From Panorpa germanica (taxonomy: Eukaryota > Arthropoda > Insecta > Mecoptera > Panorpidae): 64,000 bases of DNA. Position numbers and translations under genes: made by a program. The notes below the pieces were generated by a model that was given only the letters and a program-made list of their open reading frames with translations, had not been told where the DNA came from and did not search any database. Shown in pieces: positions 54,676-64,000 of this stretch. The first letter of the stretch is position 1; the number at the start of each line of letters is the position of its first letter. Location: NCBI GenBank assembly GCA_963678705.1, contig CAVMBN010000222.1:62001-126000 (forward strand), given 5' to 3'.

Positions 54676-56345
54676 CAGGGGCGTAGCTACCGCCGTATCT
54701 GCCGTATCAATTATACGGGGCCCCCGGGCCACGGGGGCCCCCAAAGTGTGTAAGGAGAAAAAATAAAAACTTTCTAATTTTTTTTATTTTACAAATGAAA
54801 AAATTCTATAAAGCAATTACTTTCAAAAGTTGGCAACACTCCAACCCAAAGACTCCAAAGAATATGGAATTGATTTGACTAAATGTAGAGGACAGGGTTA
54901 CGATGAAGCGAATGTTATGTCGGGTGTGTATGGAGGATTACAAACCCTAATAAAAGAGCATGCTCCAAATGCCGATTATGTTCATTGTGCTGCGCACGCT
55001 TTAAACTTAGTTTTAAACGATGCTGCGAGACATGTTCGTGAAGTATCGACTTTTTTCGATAATTTAGAAAAAATATATACTTTTTTTGGCAATAGTATAA
55101 AACGCTGGGCTATGCTAAGTGACGATTCATCTGAAAAATATTTGATTACCCTTAAAAAGGTATGTCCTACCAGATGGTCTTCTAGGAACGACGCTTTATT
55201 AGCGGCAAAGAAAATTTTTTTACTAATCATGAAAACTTTGTACCAACTAAATTTAATTTCAAATAAAAAAGATGAACGTGAAGAATGTAAAAGTATAATT
55301 AATATTTTAGAGAGTTATGATTTCTTAGTGCTCGTTACATTTTTTTCTTCACTATTTAAAATTATTAATCCTGTTTCTAAAGCTCTACAGAATGAAAATA
55401 ATGACTTACAGAAATCTAGTATTTTATTAAGTAATCTTTTAAATAGACTGTGCCAATTAAGAAATCAGAATTCATTTAATAGTTTGCTAAATAAATCCAA
55501 AGATTTAGCAAAAGAGTGGGGGGTAACAACTGTTTTTAAAAACAGTAGGCGAAAGACAACGAAGCGTTTTTTTGACGAATTATCACAAGATGAGAGAATT
55601 TGCGACCCGGAATCCTATTTTAAAGTCAATGTATATACTATTGCTGTTTAGATATATTAATTTCTCAAACTAAAGAAAGATTTCAGAGCCTTTGCGACCT
55701 GAGTAGTATGTTCGAAATATTACAACCGGAGAAACTCCTATCTTCTTCAAGCGAAGAGATATTAAACGCTTCCGGAAAACTGTCTGCAGTAAATACAGTA
55801 AAGACATCTCACTTAATCTTTGTGACCAATTAAAGGCTCTAAAAACATGCTTAAGATCTGAAATTAAAAAAATTTATTCCATTAAAGAACTCATTGAATT
55901 ATTGCTAGTATAATTCAATAGTCTTGCATCCAGTTTTCCCGAGGTAATCACAGCATGCTTTTTATTCTTGACCCTTCCAGTTACAACCGCAACAGCTCAA
56001 AGAAGTTTTTCAAAATTAAAACTGATAAAAAATTACTTAAGAACTTCGATGGTACAAGAACGGCTGTCAGACCTCTCACTATTGTCCATAGAGGCAGAAA
56101 CTTTAGAAAAACTAAAATCATCATCAGCCATAAATGATTTAATAAATCAGTTTGCCGAAAAAAAGGCAAGGAGAGTAAATATTTAAAATTTGATTTTTAT
56201 TTGCAAAATGGTTAAATTATGTTATGATAAATAAATATTTCTTTTCACAATATTTTTTTTCTTTTGTGAAAAATCTTTACCCCCATATAAGGGTCTCCAA
56301 GCAAATTTTTTATACGGGGCCCCGACAAGACACGCTACGCCACTG
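54676..56345 (+). mobile_element. hAT element nested in the Harbinger-like element
   Basis: Ends CAGGGGCGTAGC (54676) and GCTACGCCACTG (56345) are inverted repeats, and the 8-base TSD GTTTAATT (54668-54675, 56346-56353) is perfect. It encodes part of a hAT transposase of the ZMYM-like group, so this is a deleted, non-autonomous copy. Confidence 0.93.
54830..56186 (+). pseudogene. hAT transposase (ZMYM-like), N-terminally deleted and broken
   Basis: The segment 54830-55651 reads CRGQGYDEANVMSGVYGGLQ, VHCAAHALNLVL and CPTRWSSRNDALLA, the catalytic RNase-H-like region of ZMYM1-type hAT transposases (DUF4371 group). After a break the dimerisation domain is at 55968-56186 (TTATAQRSFSKLKLIKNYLR, RLSDLSLLSIE). 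The N-terminal zinc finger and first catalytic part are missing. This group resembles vertebrate ZMYM1, which derives from such transposases. Confidence 0.85.
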
Positions 56346-56900
56346 GTTTAATTATTGTTTTAAAAATGTCTGACAAGAGAGCACGTACGTTTAATTTTAC
56401 TATTGAGGATTGCCAAGCCCAAATAGATGCGGTTAGGCTGAAATCTTCAATACAGTTGCCTTTTGGAAGCGAATGTCATTTAGGTCATGCAAATAATTTG
56501 GTCTTTTTTTAATTCCTTTCTTATTTCTCAACTTAGTACTATATTTGTATAATAGCTGATCTTCCTCATCATCTGTTAATGCTAATTGATTATGGTCACT
56601 CACAACATTCATAATAAACAATTTAATTTTTTAATATTATAACATGAATAATGCTGTATAATAACACCTAAAATATTATAATAATGAGAGCTAAACTGGC
56701 TGAGATAGCATGATATTTTATCTCTGTTGCACACTTATTGCGGGTTAACATATTTAAACCTTGATTTATGACGGGATATGTTACTCCGCGTTTTTAGTTC
56801 CGAGTTAGCGTTAATCCTTGATGATAAAACCCATTTTTCGTTTAATTCGAGGTATAGCTATTTAGTTCGGTAGTAAGGCGAACCATAAAACCGGGCCTAA

Positions 56901-58086
56901 GTAATATGAAGGCGGGAGGTAATTGTTTTAATGTCTGATATAATTATATTTTGACTGTTAGGTAGGTATAGGTTGCAATTAGTAATTTTTTGTGAAACAT
57001 ATACTATGACCACGATTACTTTCAAGATGGATTGTATAGTTATATGTTCCGAATAAAAATCTTCTCTAAGCAGTGTAGCCACTCCCCCACTGGCATGTTC
57101 CGTAAGTCGATCTTTTCGGAATATATTGTATTTTATATTATTTGGTGTTTGTGTTGGCTTAAAATTAGTTTCTTGGAACAGATTTTAATGGGCTTGTAAT
57201 CTACTGAAAGTCTTCAAAAGTTTTCTAAACGGCTAAAAAAGCCGTTTAAACTCCACTGCATTAAATTTCGTTTTGAAGGGAATAATTACTGAGTAATTAA
57301 TTTAAATGGTTTGTTTCAACACTTGTTTTTAATATTTTCATGGTTATATATTGTTATATTTTTTTGCTTAATATTTTTTAGCACTAGACAGACTGTTTCT
57401 GTGATGTTAATAGTTTTGATTGTTATAGAATTATTTAAATTTGTTTTATTTTTAATTTCTGTTAAAGCCTGTAGTACCTTTTTAATATTTAAGATTCGTA
57501 TTAAAAAGTCATCATCTTCTAAAGATTATACTGACGCGTCTTCTTTGTTTTGTTAAATATATGATGTAGATGGAAAATTGAATATTTTATTTTGGGTTTT
57601 GGATGTTAAAGGATTAATGCTTGTTGATTTTTTATTGCCTGCCATAGATAGAAAGATCTTATTATAGTTTCGGAGTAGGTCGAACCTATTTTGTGTGAGG
57701 ACTGAAAACAAATAGTTGTGTTTCCTCCTCCAACTACTTCGCTGCGCGCATCGTTGTACGCTGCGAGCATACTTGTTTAAATTTTTTTTTCACTTATCTC
57801 TCAGGGCAGTCTTTGTCTGTTGCTTAGTGGTTACCGCTACAATTTGTGCAACTTGCTTGTGTAGCTGTGCATGTTGACACTGCATGTTCAGAATTTCCAC
57901 AGGCTCGACATTTAGATATTTGAGAACGGCATTTGGTAGAGGTATGGCCATACTTTAGACACTTGTAGCATTTTACAGTTAGTTTGATGTATAGGTCAAC
58001 AGCTCAGCGTACTCTCCATAAATAAACATATTTAGGTAAATTTATACCTTCGAAAAACAGTTTAAGAGATATCGATGGTTCGTTCT
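56901..58086 (-). pseudogene. D3 ORF1 end and ORF2 start, decayed
   Basis: Matches D2 13690-14740. A CCHC block CYKCLKYGHTSTKC with CRACG following lies near 57985-57890. No long frame survives. Confidence 0.65.
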
Positions 58087-58409
58087 TGTTGGGATAATTC
58101 TAGCAGAGTTTGAATTAAAGATTATAATTACAAAGTGTATATTCTTAATAAAAAGTATTTTGTAAATAGTATCAGCACTGGATTTTAATGAGCGTTCTTT
58201 CAGTACAACGTTAAAGTTAACAAGGACAGTATTGCCCCATACACCATTACGAAGTACTCCCGGTACTTTAGTTAGTGTTACCAAACATAGATGGCTCGTA
58301 TGTTCCTTGTACTAATGTGGTATCTACATTGGTATCTTACTTTACTATTACAAAACATATTTATAATGAGCGGTGAATACAAATATAATTATTTACTATA
58401 ATTACAACA
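58087..58409 (-). repeat. Solo LTR of a Copia family related to the Trio-carrying element
   Basis: On the minus strand it begins TGTTGTAATTATAGTAAATA and ends CCCAACA. It shares the interior blocks of the Copia LTR at 28001 (gtaacactaactaaa; acaaggaaca.acgagccatct). The 5-base flanks GTTCT and GTACT differ at one base. The D2 copy (about 14718-14740) shows the empty site inside ORF1. Confidence 0.85.
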
Positions 58410-59111
58410 GTACTTAACACCATTATCAGTAATTACTTTCCGTTTAAGTCTTTAGACTTTAGTCATTTAAAAATTGTTACGTTCGATGTTATTTAATACA
58501 GTTTGCTCGGTGTAATCTAAATTAACTTATTTTATAATTGCCATTTTTGTGGTCCAGAAGTAGGGTAGGTATGCTTCAAATTTATTATTCTCTAAAATTA
58601 GATTAGATACAATCTTATTTGCGATTTCTGCTGTTAAACATTGAACAATGGCCTCCTTTTTTCATTTTTTTTATTTTTGTGATGTTGTATTTCTTCGTTT
58701 TTGATTGTTGTTATTGTGCAAATTGTTTCTGATAGCTTTAGAAGATTATTTGTTGTCCTTGTTGTGATACTTTCATGACCTTATAGGTGCTATAATTATT
58801 GTTGCTATTGCATTTATTAAAATTAACTCTAACACTATTATCATCCATAGCTAATATATTTTGATGTGGACGATCGCTATAGTGCCCTCCTCCAGGGCTC
58901 ACATCACCAATTATTACACACAATAAAAGAACAGAAAACTAAAAAATAATATTAAGTAACTTCACTTAATAAAACTTAAATTAAAACAAACTAAATCGAT
59001 GTTCTTTAAACGAGAAAAAAATTAAATTTATATTTTAATTATTTTTTTTTGTTTATCAATGCTAGTATCTAACAATGCAACCATACGCTCTAACTGTTAG
59101 ATCCAAACTCC
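58410..59111 (-). other. 5' UTR and ORF1 start of D3
   Basis: Matches the 5' part of D2 (15324-14740). A reading from 58923 gives GDVSPGGGHYSDRPHQNILA, the start of ORF1. Confidence 0.6.
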
Positions 59112-60158
59112 AATTAAATTTATTATATGCTAAATTATTCAACAAAGTTTGTTCTTAATATTTTCAATTAATGTAATATTGAATCATTGCAAATTAATAA
59201 AAATACGAATAAAAAAAAAGTTAAAATAATAACGGATTTCTTAAGTGTTCTAAAAAATTCAAATTTCAATGATCACAAATCAAATATTGATATTTTGACA
59301 TGCAAAATTAAGGAGCTGTTTTTCAAATTAATAATTAAGAATACTGTTAGAACAGGTTATAATGCGGCAAACTGGATCTGTATAACTGTATAATAATATG
59401 CCACGGTTAGAAACAATTGAACTAATGCCTCTCTGCACTAGTCAATAAATGCAGTTGCATGTTAATTTTATATAAGTATCTTATATTTAACCTATTAGCT
59501 TCCACACTACGTATACCTTAACAGATACCAGGACATGGTGAAATAGGAGGAAAGAAATTCGCAAAGGGATCTATAAATTCAGAAATTGAGATAAAAGCCA
59601 AATTACCTACATATAAAAGTTTTAATATAATCAAAAAATTGAACTTCAATTTGAGAAATCAATATTGCATTAAAAAAAGTCAGCTAAAAGGAAGCAATAA
59701 TTATATGTTTCATCCAAATTTGAATAAAAAAAGATCGTTCAGAAATGAGTTCTGCAAAATTATATCAACTATAATCAGAATCAAAAGTAATCTAATCATC
59801 GCAGAACCCCAGCTCACCTGTATAAAATTAATATTATATCTGAATGCATGCATCTTAATGTGGCGAATTAGGAACTTTAGATCATATTATATTTGAATGC
59901 ATATGATATAGTCTACAAAGATCAAAATTAAATAGTGAAATATTAGATGGGTATAAAACTTTTTCTGTTAATACTAAATTTTTGTTAGGTAAATCAAAAT
60001 AATTAGAAATTATTTAAATATTTAGACAATTGTAATGAATATGTATGAAAAATTGTAATAATATTGTATGAAAAATATGAATAAAAAATTTTTGATGGTG
60101 GCTATGAAGAATAAAAATCAAGGCCTAATATATAAATTAAAAAAAAAAATTTACATAC
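59112..60158 (+). mobile_element. 3' fragment of a G-like non-LTR element (G2), decayed
   Basis: RNase H pieces KIITDFLSVLKNSNF and IPGHGEIGGKKFAKGS occur at 59220 and 59530, with about 180 bases of unrelated DNA between. A broken C-terminal region follows. The 3' tail gatggtggctatgaagaata, then aaaatcaaggccta and poly(A), ends at 60158 and closely resembles the tail of J. The element is 5'-truncated. Confidence 0.7.
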
Positions 60159-60302
60159 TGTTGGTATTTGGACAATTATTCATTTAGTTATTTAAATTTG
60201 TAAATCTTTTTTTATACCACTTCCAATGAATACACCTAATTAACTATATTTGAAAAACGAATTATTCGTAATGAAGCATTTCCTGTATTTTCAAAATTCT
60301 AA

Positions 60303-61757
60303 ATTATTTATTTTTTATTTATTATTTAATTGTGTGCTTTTCGGCTTTACAATCTACAGAATTGTATTTCCTAATACATTTCATTATTATATTCAAACTT
60401 ACAACTAAACTTAAACAATTCTAGACTTTTATTACTTTCGGCAGTACTTTCTGCTTGTTCTTCTCTTGATCCCTCTCTCTTTATATTCCTCCATATGTCT
60501 CCTCTCGACAAATCCTCTATTATATTTTCATTATACTTCTTCCCTTTTGTCTTTATTTTCACTTCTACCGCCTTTTACGTCTATCACTCTGTTTCTTTTG
60601 TCCGACTATTGAGTTAATATTAGTAAAAGTATTCCCTCCACATTTACATTGCGGTTTGGAATGGCAACTAAGTGTTCACATGGTTTTAGACATCACTTCT
60701 GATTAAAACACTACCATATAAAAAATAAAAACAAAAACTGCTACTGCTATTGCTTCGCTCCTCCTGCTACTCACCCTCCTGTTTCTACTCTGCCATTCCT
60801 TCTCTTTCTTTTTTCCATTTCCTTATCTCCGCCATCCACCTCTTCCCTTCTGGCAATCCTTCTTATGTTTTTCGTGTCATTTTCTCTTAAGTATTGTGTT
60901 ATATCTCTCACTCTCTTAAATCCTTTTAATTTTGTGTTGTAATTGCTCTTCTCAATTTTTTCCATTCCTTCCTGTTGCTGTATCTCCCTGTATCTTCTTC
61001 TCAGCTCCTCTTCCACACTTGTGCCTTCTCTCTCTGCCTCCTTTGTCGCCAGTACATTCCTTTCAAAATACTTCTTTCTCTTTTTCAGGCCCCCTCCTCC
61101 ACCTTCCTTTTCACTTTCAGTGTTATTTATTTCCTTCTCGTATTTGACTGCTATACTTCCTACCTATATTCTTATCTTGTCTCTTTTTAATTCGTCTATT
61201 ATCATATATTCTGGCGTGCACCTGTCCGGCCCTAATATCTATTTAATGTATCTCTCCTGGATTCTTTATAATTTCTCTTGCTCCTTCTACCCCCATATCT
61301 CTGTTCCGTACATAATCATTCTCGTTATTAGTCTATCAAACATCCATTGCCTCTTTTGCATATCCGCACCAATCATAGTTCCACCTAGTCTCCACACCCT
61401 TCTCATTGTTAAATCCGCCTCTTCTCCATAGTTTTGTTTAGAATGTATATTCTAGGTACCTAAATTCTTCTAGTATCTCAATGTAATCTGTTTTAAATTT
61501 TACTTTTTCCTTATCCTTTTTCCACCCCCTTTTTGGAAAGCAATGATTTCTGTTTTTTCCGTACTCAGCTCTAGCCCTTTCCGGTCGAGATATCTCCCTA
61601 GTCGATCTATCATATCCTGCAGTTCTCTTTTTCTTTTCGCCAAAGTGACAATGTCGTCTGCATAGACTAAGGTCCATATTTTTTAATTTTTTTTTATTAC
61701 CATCCCTCCGTCTTGTCCCCTTTCCATTACTTCCTCCATATCTGCTATGTATATTGA
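60303..61757 (-). mobile_element. 5'-truncated E-family non-LTR element (E2)
   Basis: The minus strand contains the RT catalytic YADDIVTLA (codons at 61664-61653), RLGRYLDRKGLELSTEK, the RT thumb and part of the C-terminal region (EKSNYNTKLKG..., ENDTKNIRRIAR). It ends gattgtaaagccgaaaagca with a TAA/TAAA-rich tail at about 60303. The frames are broken in several places. It starts upstream of E1's truncation point, so it extends the view of the family. Confidence 0.75.
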
Positions 61758-62443
61758 AAATCAAATAAAAATTCCAAATATTTTAGATATGATCTGTTTT
61801 GTATTTCTAGAAACATTTTTGATTAATTTATTTATAAGTTTCCAAACACACATGTCAGGAAGTCCTGAGATATTGATATAAAATAGCTAATTCAATATTT
61901 TAATTTGTGAAACTTATCACCAAAATCTTTTCAAACACTGTATTTAAAATTTACTTGTACTTAAGAGGCGTGCAGGTCATCAAAATCTACGGATACTCGA
62001 TGCTAGTGAGATGTTAAGAAAGTAAAAAGAGGCTTATTGCGATAAAGTAGTTAAACTGCACAATAAATATTCATCTGAAGAAGTCAATAGGAAACTTTGT
62101 AGTGTAAGTGTAAAGTGTAGTTCTTAAAACAAACAAAAAATATGAATCTGACAAAAAATTTATAAGAAGAAATACTAATAAATGAAGGTACAGAAAGTGT
62201 TACAAAATTTGTATAAAAAGTGTTGCATGCTTTGATAATTATACAGCCGACTTCTATTGATTGAAATGTTCATAACTTCCTTGATTTGATTTTAAAATTC
62301 TCGTTCGCAAGAACAAAAAAAGGAGAAAATAAATCACCTTATAATTACAGATTTCAAATCCTGACACCTTATTTTAGCATTATACGTGTATAGTGCTGTT
62401 GTATATGAATTTAGACATGGTTCACAACTTAATTTCTTTCTAG
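61758..62443. other. End of the host gene intron, unassigned
   Basis: No gene or element boundary seen before the acceptor aatttctttctag. Confidence 0.45.
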
Positions 62444-62549
62444 ATACGTTGACGAATCCGAACATCCAGACATTATTCTGGGCCCGTATATCTTCATAGA
62501 GGCGTCCGAATACATCAGCGCTTCTCATCCAATCATAACAAACTGGTAA
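62444..62549 (+). CDS. Host gene last coding exon
   Basis: The acceptor tttctttctag (to 62443) is followed by one base that completes the split codon of the previous exon. The reading YVDESEHPDIILGPYIFIEA then SEYISASHPIITNW ends at TAA 62547-62549. Phase agreement over three exons is the main evidence. The protein is not recognised. Confidence 0.68.
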
Positions 62550-64000
62550 CATAAATACTTTGTAGCTAGAAACACATTATTTATAAGTCATAGTTAAAAT
62601 TTGTTTGTTATGTGTTTAATTTAAAAAAAAAAATTACAAGATTAACAGAAGTACTTCAAGATTAACATAACCGATATTACGCTTTTGAAGTTACGCTAAT
62701 GCGTTGGCAAGTTTTTTTTTACTTATTAACCTATATTTCAAAAATAGTTTTTGAATGCCTTCTTACTTTGACTAATAGAGGTGTGATTCGCATTATACTT
62801 CAAAATATGAACTTTATGGGATAATAAGTTTTTGAGTTACACCAATAGTATCGAAATATACTTAATTAAATGTGAGTTCAAAGTTTCATAAATTCAACAA
62901 CTTTTATAATTTCGTTATAATATTTAAACTGAGTATAAAGGTGTAATGTGTCTAAAATAACTTACTTACATAATGAACATTGTGACTTACATAATGAACC
63001 CTTGGTACAATTAATGGTATGGGTTCATACCCTCCTCCTTATTTACTGTAAAATGTAGTAAATTGAGCTGCAATTTCTCAATATTAATTTACCTACTCAA
63101 ACTTGCTTCCAAAAATTTTAGAAACATTTATTTTTGTGGAGCGGGCTGCTAGTTGCTTGTGTATGTTGTCAATGCTTAAAAAAGGAACTAAAATATTGCA
63201 ATCTACATTAAAATATAAAGCAAAACTCTAAAAAATATACGAAGATATAATATTACCAAAACCAGAAAAACCGTCGATCGAAATATCTTTACCGAGACTT
63301 GTATCACTGCTGCCAGTAATAGTAAAACTGTTTGAAAATTATGTGTAAAGAGTATATATCCAATAATTTTAAGAAATAATCTTATTTTCAATTATCAGTT
63401 AGGCTGTATAAGAAACCACAATTTAATAGGAGCACAGATCAACAAATACACTTTAATGTAGCTAAAGTCTTCGAAGGATGAAGGACTTGACTATAAATAA
63501 CTTGACCTATGTCAGGTACTCACTTCATACTAATTAACAAGAGCTAGAGCTATTAACGAAAACAAAAGCTAAATTAAAATATGAAGAATTGCACTAAATG
63601 AGCACAAATCATTTCTCGTCAACTTTACCAAGTAAACAAGAAACCTATCAGTGAAGCTGACAAAAAGCTATCTGGCATAATATTAAATGATGCTAAATTA
63701 GGATGAAAAACACACACAATTAGAGCTAGTAATTAAATTTAGAGAATTGTACTAAATAATAGGTAGGTCAGTGATGCATGAATAGTAAGTTGTTCCTATG
63801 AAGACAAATTATCGAATCGCATTGGTTATATCGTATCCAACTATGGCTATGCATAAAGAGAACTAACATTTTCAAAATGAATTACTAATAGCTCTAGTAC
63901 ATTCGCTCTTGGTACATTCGACATTGCATCCTTCAGAGAGTTCTTCTGAGATCATTACTAAAAAAATAAAAGGACATGTTTCTTAGCATCATACCAAACT
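62550..64000. other. 3' flank of the host gene, unassigned
   Basis: Presumably 3' UTR at its start. I see no other gene, RNA gene or repeat boundary to the window end. Confidence 0.45.

Larger units (their letters stand above)
54424..56897. mobile_element. PIF/Harbinger-like element, carrying a hAT element
   Basis: Terminal inverted repeats GGGCCGGTTTTATGGTT (54424-54440) and, read inward from the right, GGCCCGGTTTTATGGTT match at 16 of 17 bases. The 3-base TSD TAA (54421-54423, 56898-56900) fits PIF/Harbinger. D2 has the uninterrupted site ctccaagtaatatgaagg at 13672. No transposase of this superfamily is recognised, so it is non-autonomous. Without the nested hAT it would be about 800 bases long. 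Confidence 0.85.
52705..59111 (-). mobile_element. Non-LTR retrotransposon D3 with nested Harbinger-like, hAT and solo LTR
   Basis: The 5' end at 59111 and the poly(A) end at 52714-52705 make a full-length copy in outline. Parts of D3 are 59111-58410, 58086-56901 and 54420-52705; between them lie the solo LTR (58409-58087) and the Harbinger-like element (56897-54424). Near 54085 the endonuclease end is joined directly to the RT C-terminal part, so D3 also lost most of RT by deletion. A possible TSD (taaattt) merges with the poly(T) and is uncertain. Confidence 0.85.

Noticed and set aside
62334..62552. A 72-codon minus-strand reading over the last host exon.
   Set aside because: It is antisense to an exon with good splice sites, phase agreement with two other exons and a terminal stop; it resembles nothing known.
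1..64000. CRISPR arrays, tRNA or rRNA genes and bacterial operon signals.
   Set aside because: None seen. The repeats present are transposon termini, leader dyads and one minisatellite; introns and element types show a eukaryote.

Overview
The window is AT-rich DNA from an animal, almost certainly an insect. The reasons are an errantivirus-type endogenous retrovirus with a baculovirus-F-like envelope and a tRNA-Ser-type primer site, I-type and R1-type non-LTR elements, a Helitron beginning TCTATACTAATATTATAAAG, and host exons with normal GT-AG introns. The hymenopteran-looking style of one non-LTR family (E) makes a wasp or ant plausible, but the sequence does not prove it. Nearly everything here is transposable element, and much of it is nested. 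Boundaries were set from terminal motifs, target-site duplications (TSDs) and empty sites in sister copies.

Layout. 1-10714: a stack read as an intact I-like ORF2 (G, +) in an R1-like ORF1 fragment (F, -) in an errantivirus copy (A2, -) in another errantivirus copy (A1, -), itself inserted in the non-LTR element D2 at 10719-15324, which also holds a 5'-truncated non-LTR element E1 (16-bp TSD). 15325-16640: decayed Gypsy pol. 17003-22233: non-LTR element D1 split by a Helitron (19104-22135), which is split by an ORF1-only half-LINE (J, 19298-21083) flanked by 186-bp direct repeats. 23038-24101: hAT relic. 24249-36191: errantivirus copy B (+, TSD ATAT), interrupted by a Copia element (28001-32586, TSD TAGAC) and a tRNA-derived SINE (32885-33162). 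36196-41382: mostly unassigned DNA with a decayed SWIM-finger gene. 41387-48698: complete errantivirus copy C (-, TSD AAAT). 49114-62549: last three coding exons of an unrecognised host gene; its 11-kb intron holds non-LTR D3 (52705-59111), which contains a Harbinger-like element carrying a hAT element and a Copia-type solo LTR, followed by non-LTR fragments G2 and E2.

Main biological points. (1) The Copia element keeps gag, protease and integrase, but most of its reverse transcriptase is replaced, in frame and without introns, by about 860 bp that reads as spectrin repeats of the host RhoGEF Trio/Kalirin. This looks like a retrotransposon that captured a spliced host mRNA. (2) Errantivirus copies B and C share one non-autonomous architecture: gag with a 20-residue repeat tail, no protease/RT/RNase H, a fossil second integrase, a degraded or mutated integrase, an orphan domain at the Pol C-terminus, and env. 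C has about 99% identical LTRs although its integrase has lost a catalytic Asp, so it was probably mobilised in trans; A1 belongs to a related lineage that keeps PR-RT-RNase H. (3) All four errantivirus leaders share a short ORF ending at a splice-donor consensus and palindromic repeats in variable number. (4) J is a deletion derivative that joins the first codons of ORF2 to its last ones, an insect analogue of half-LINEs.
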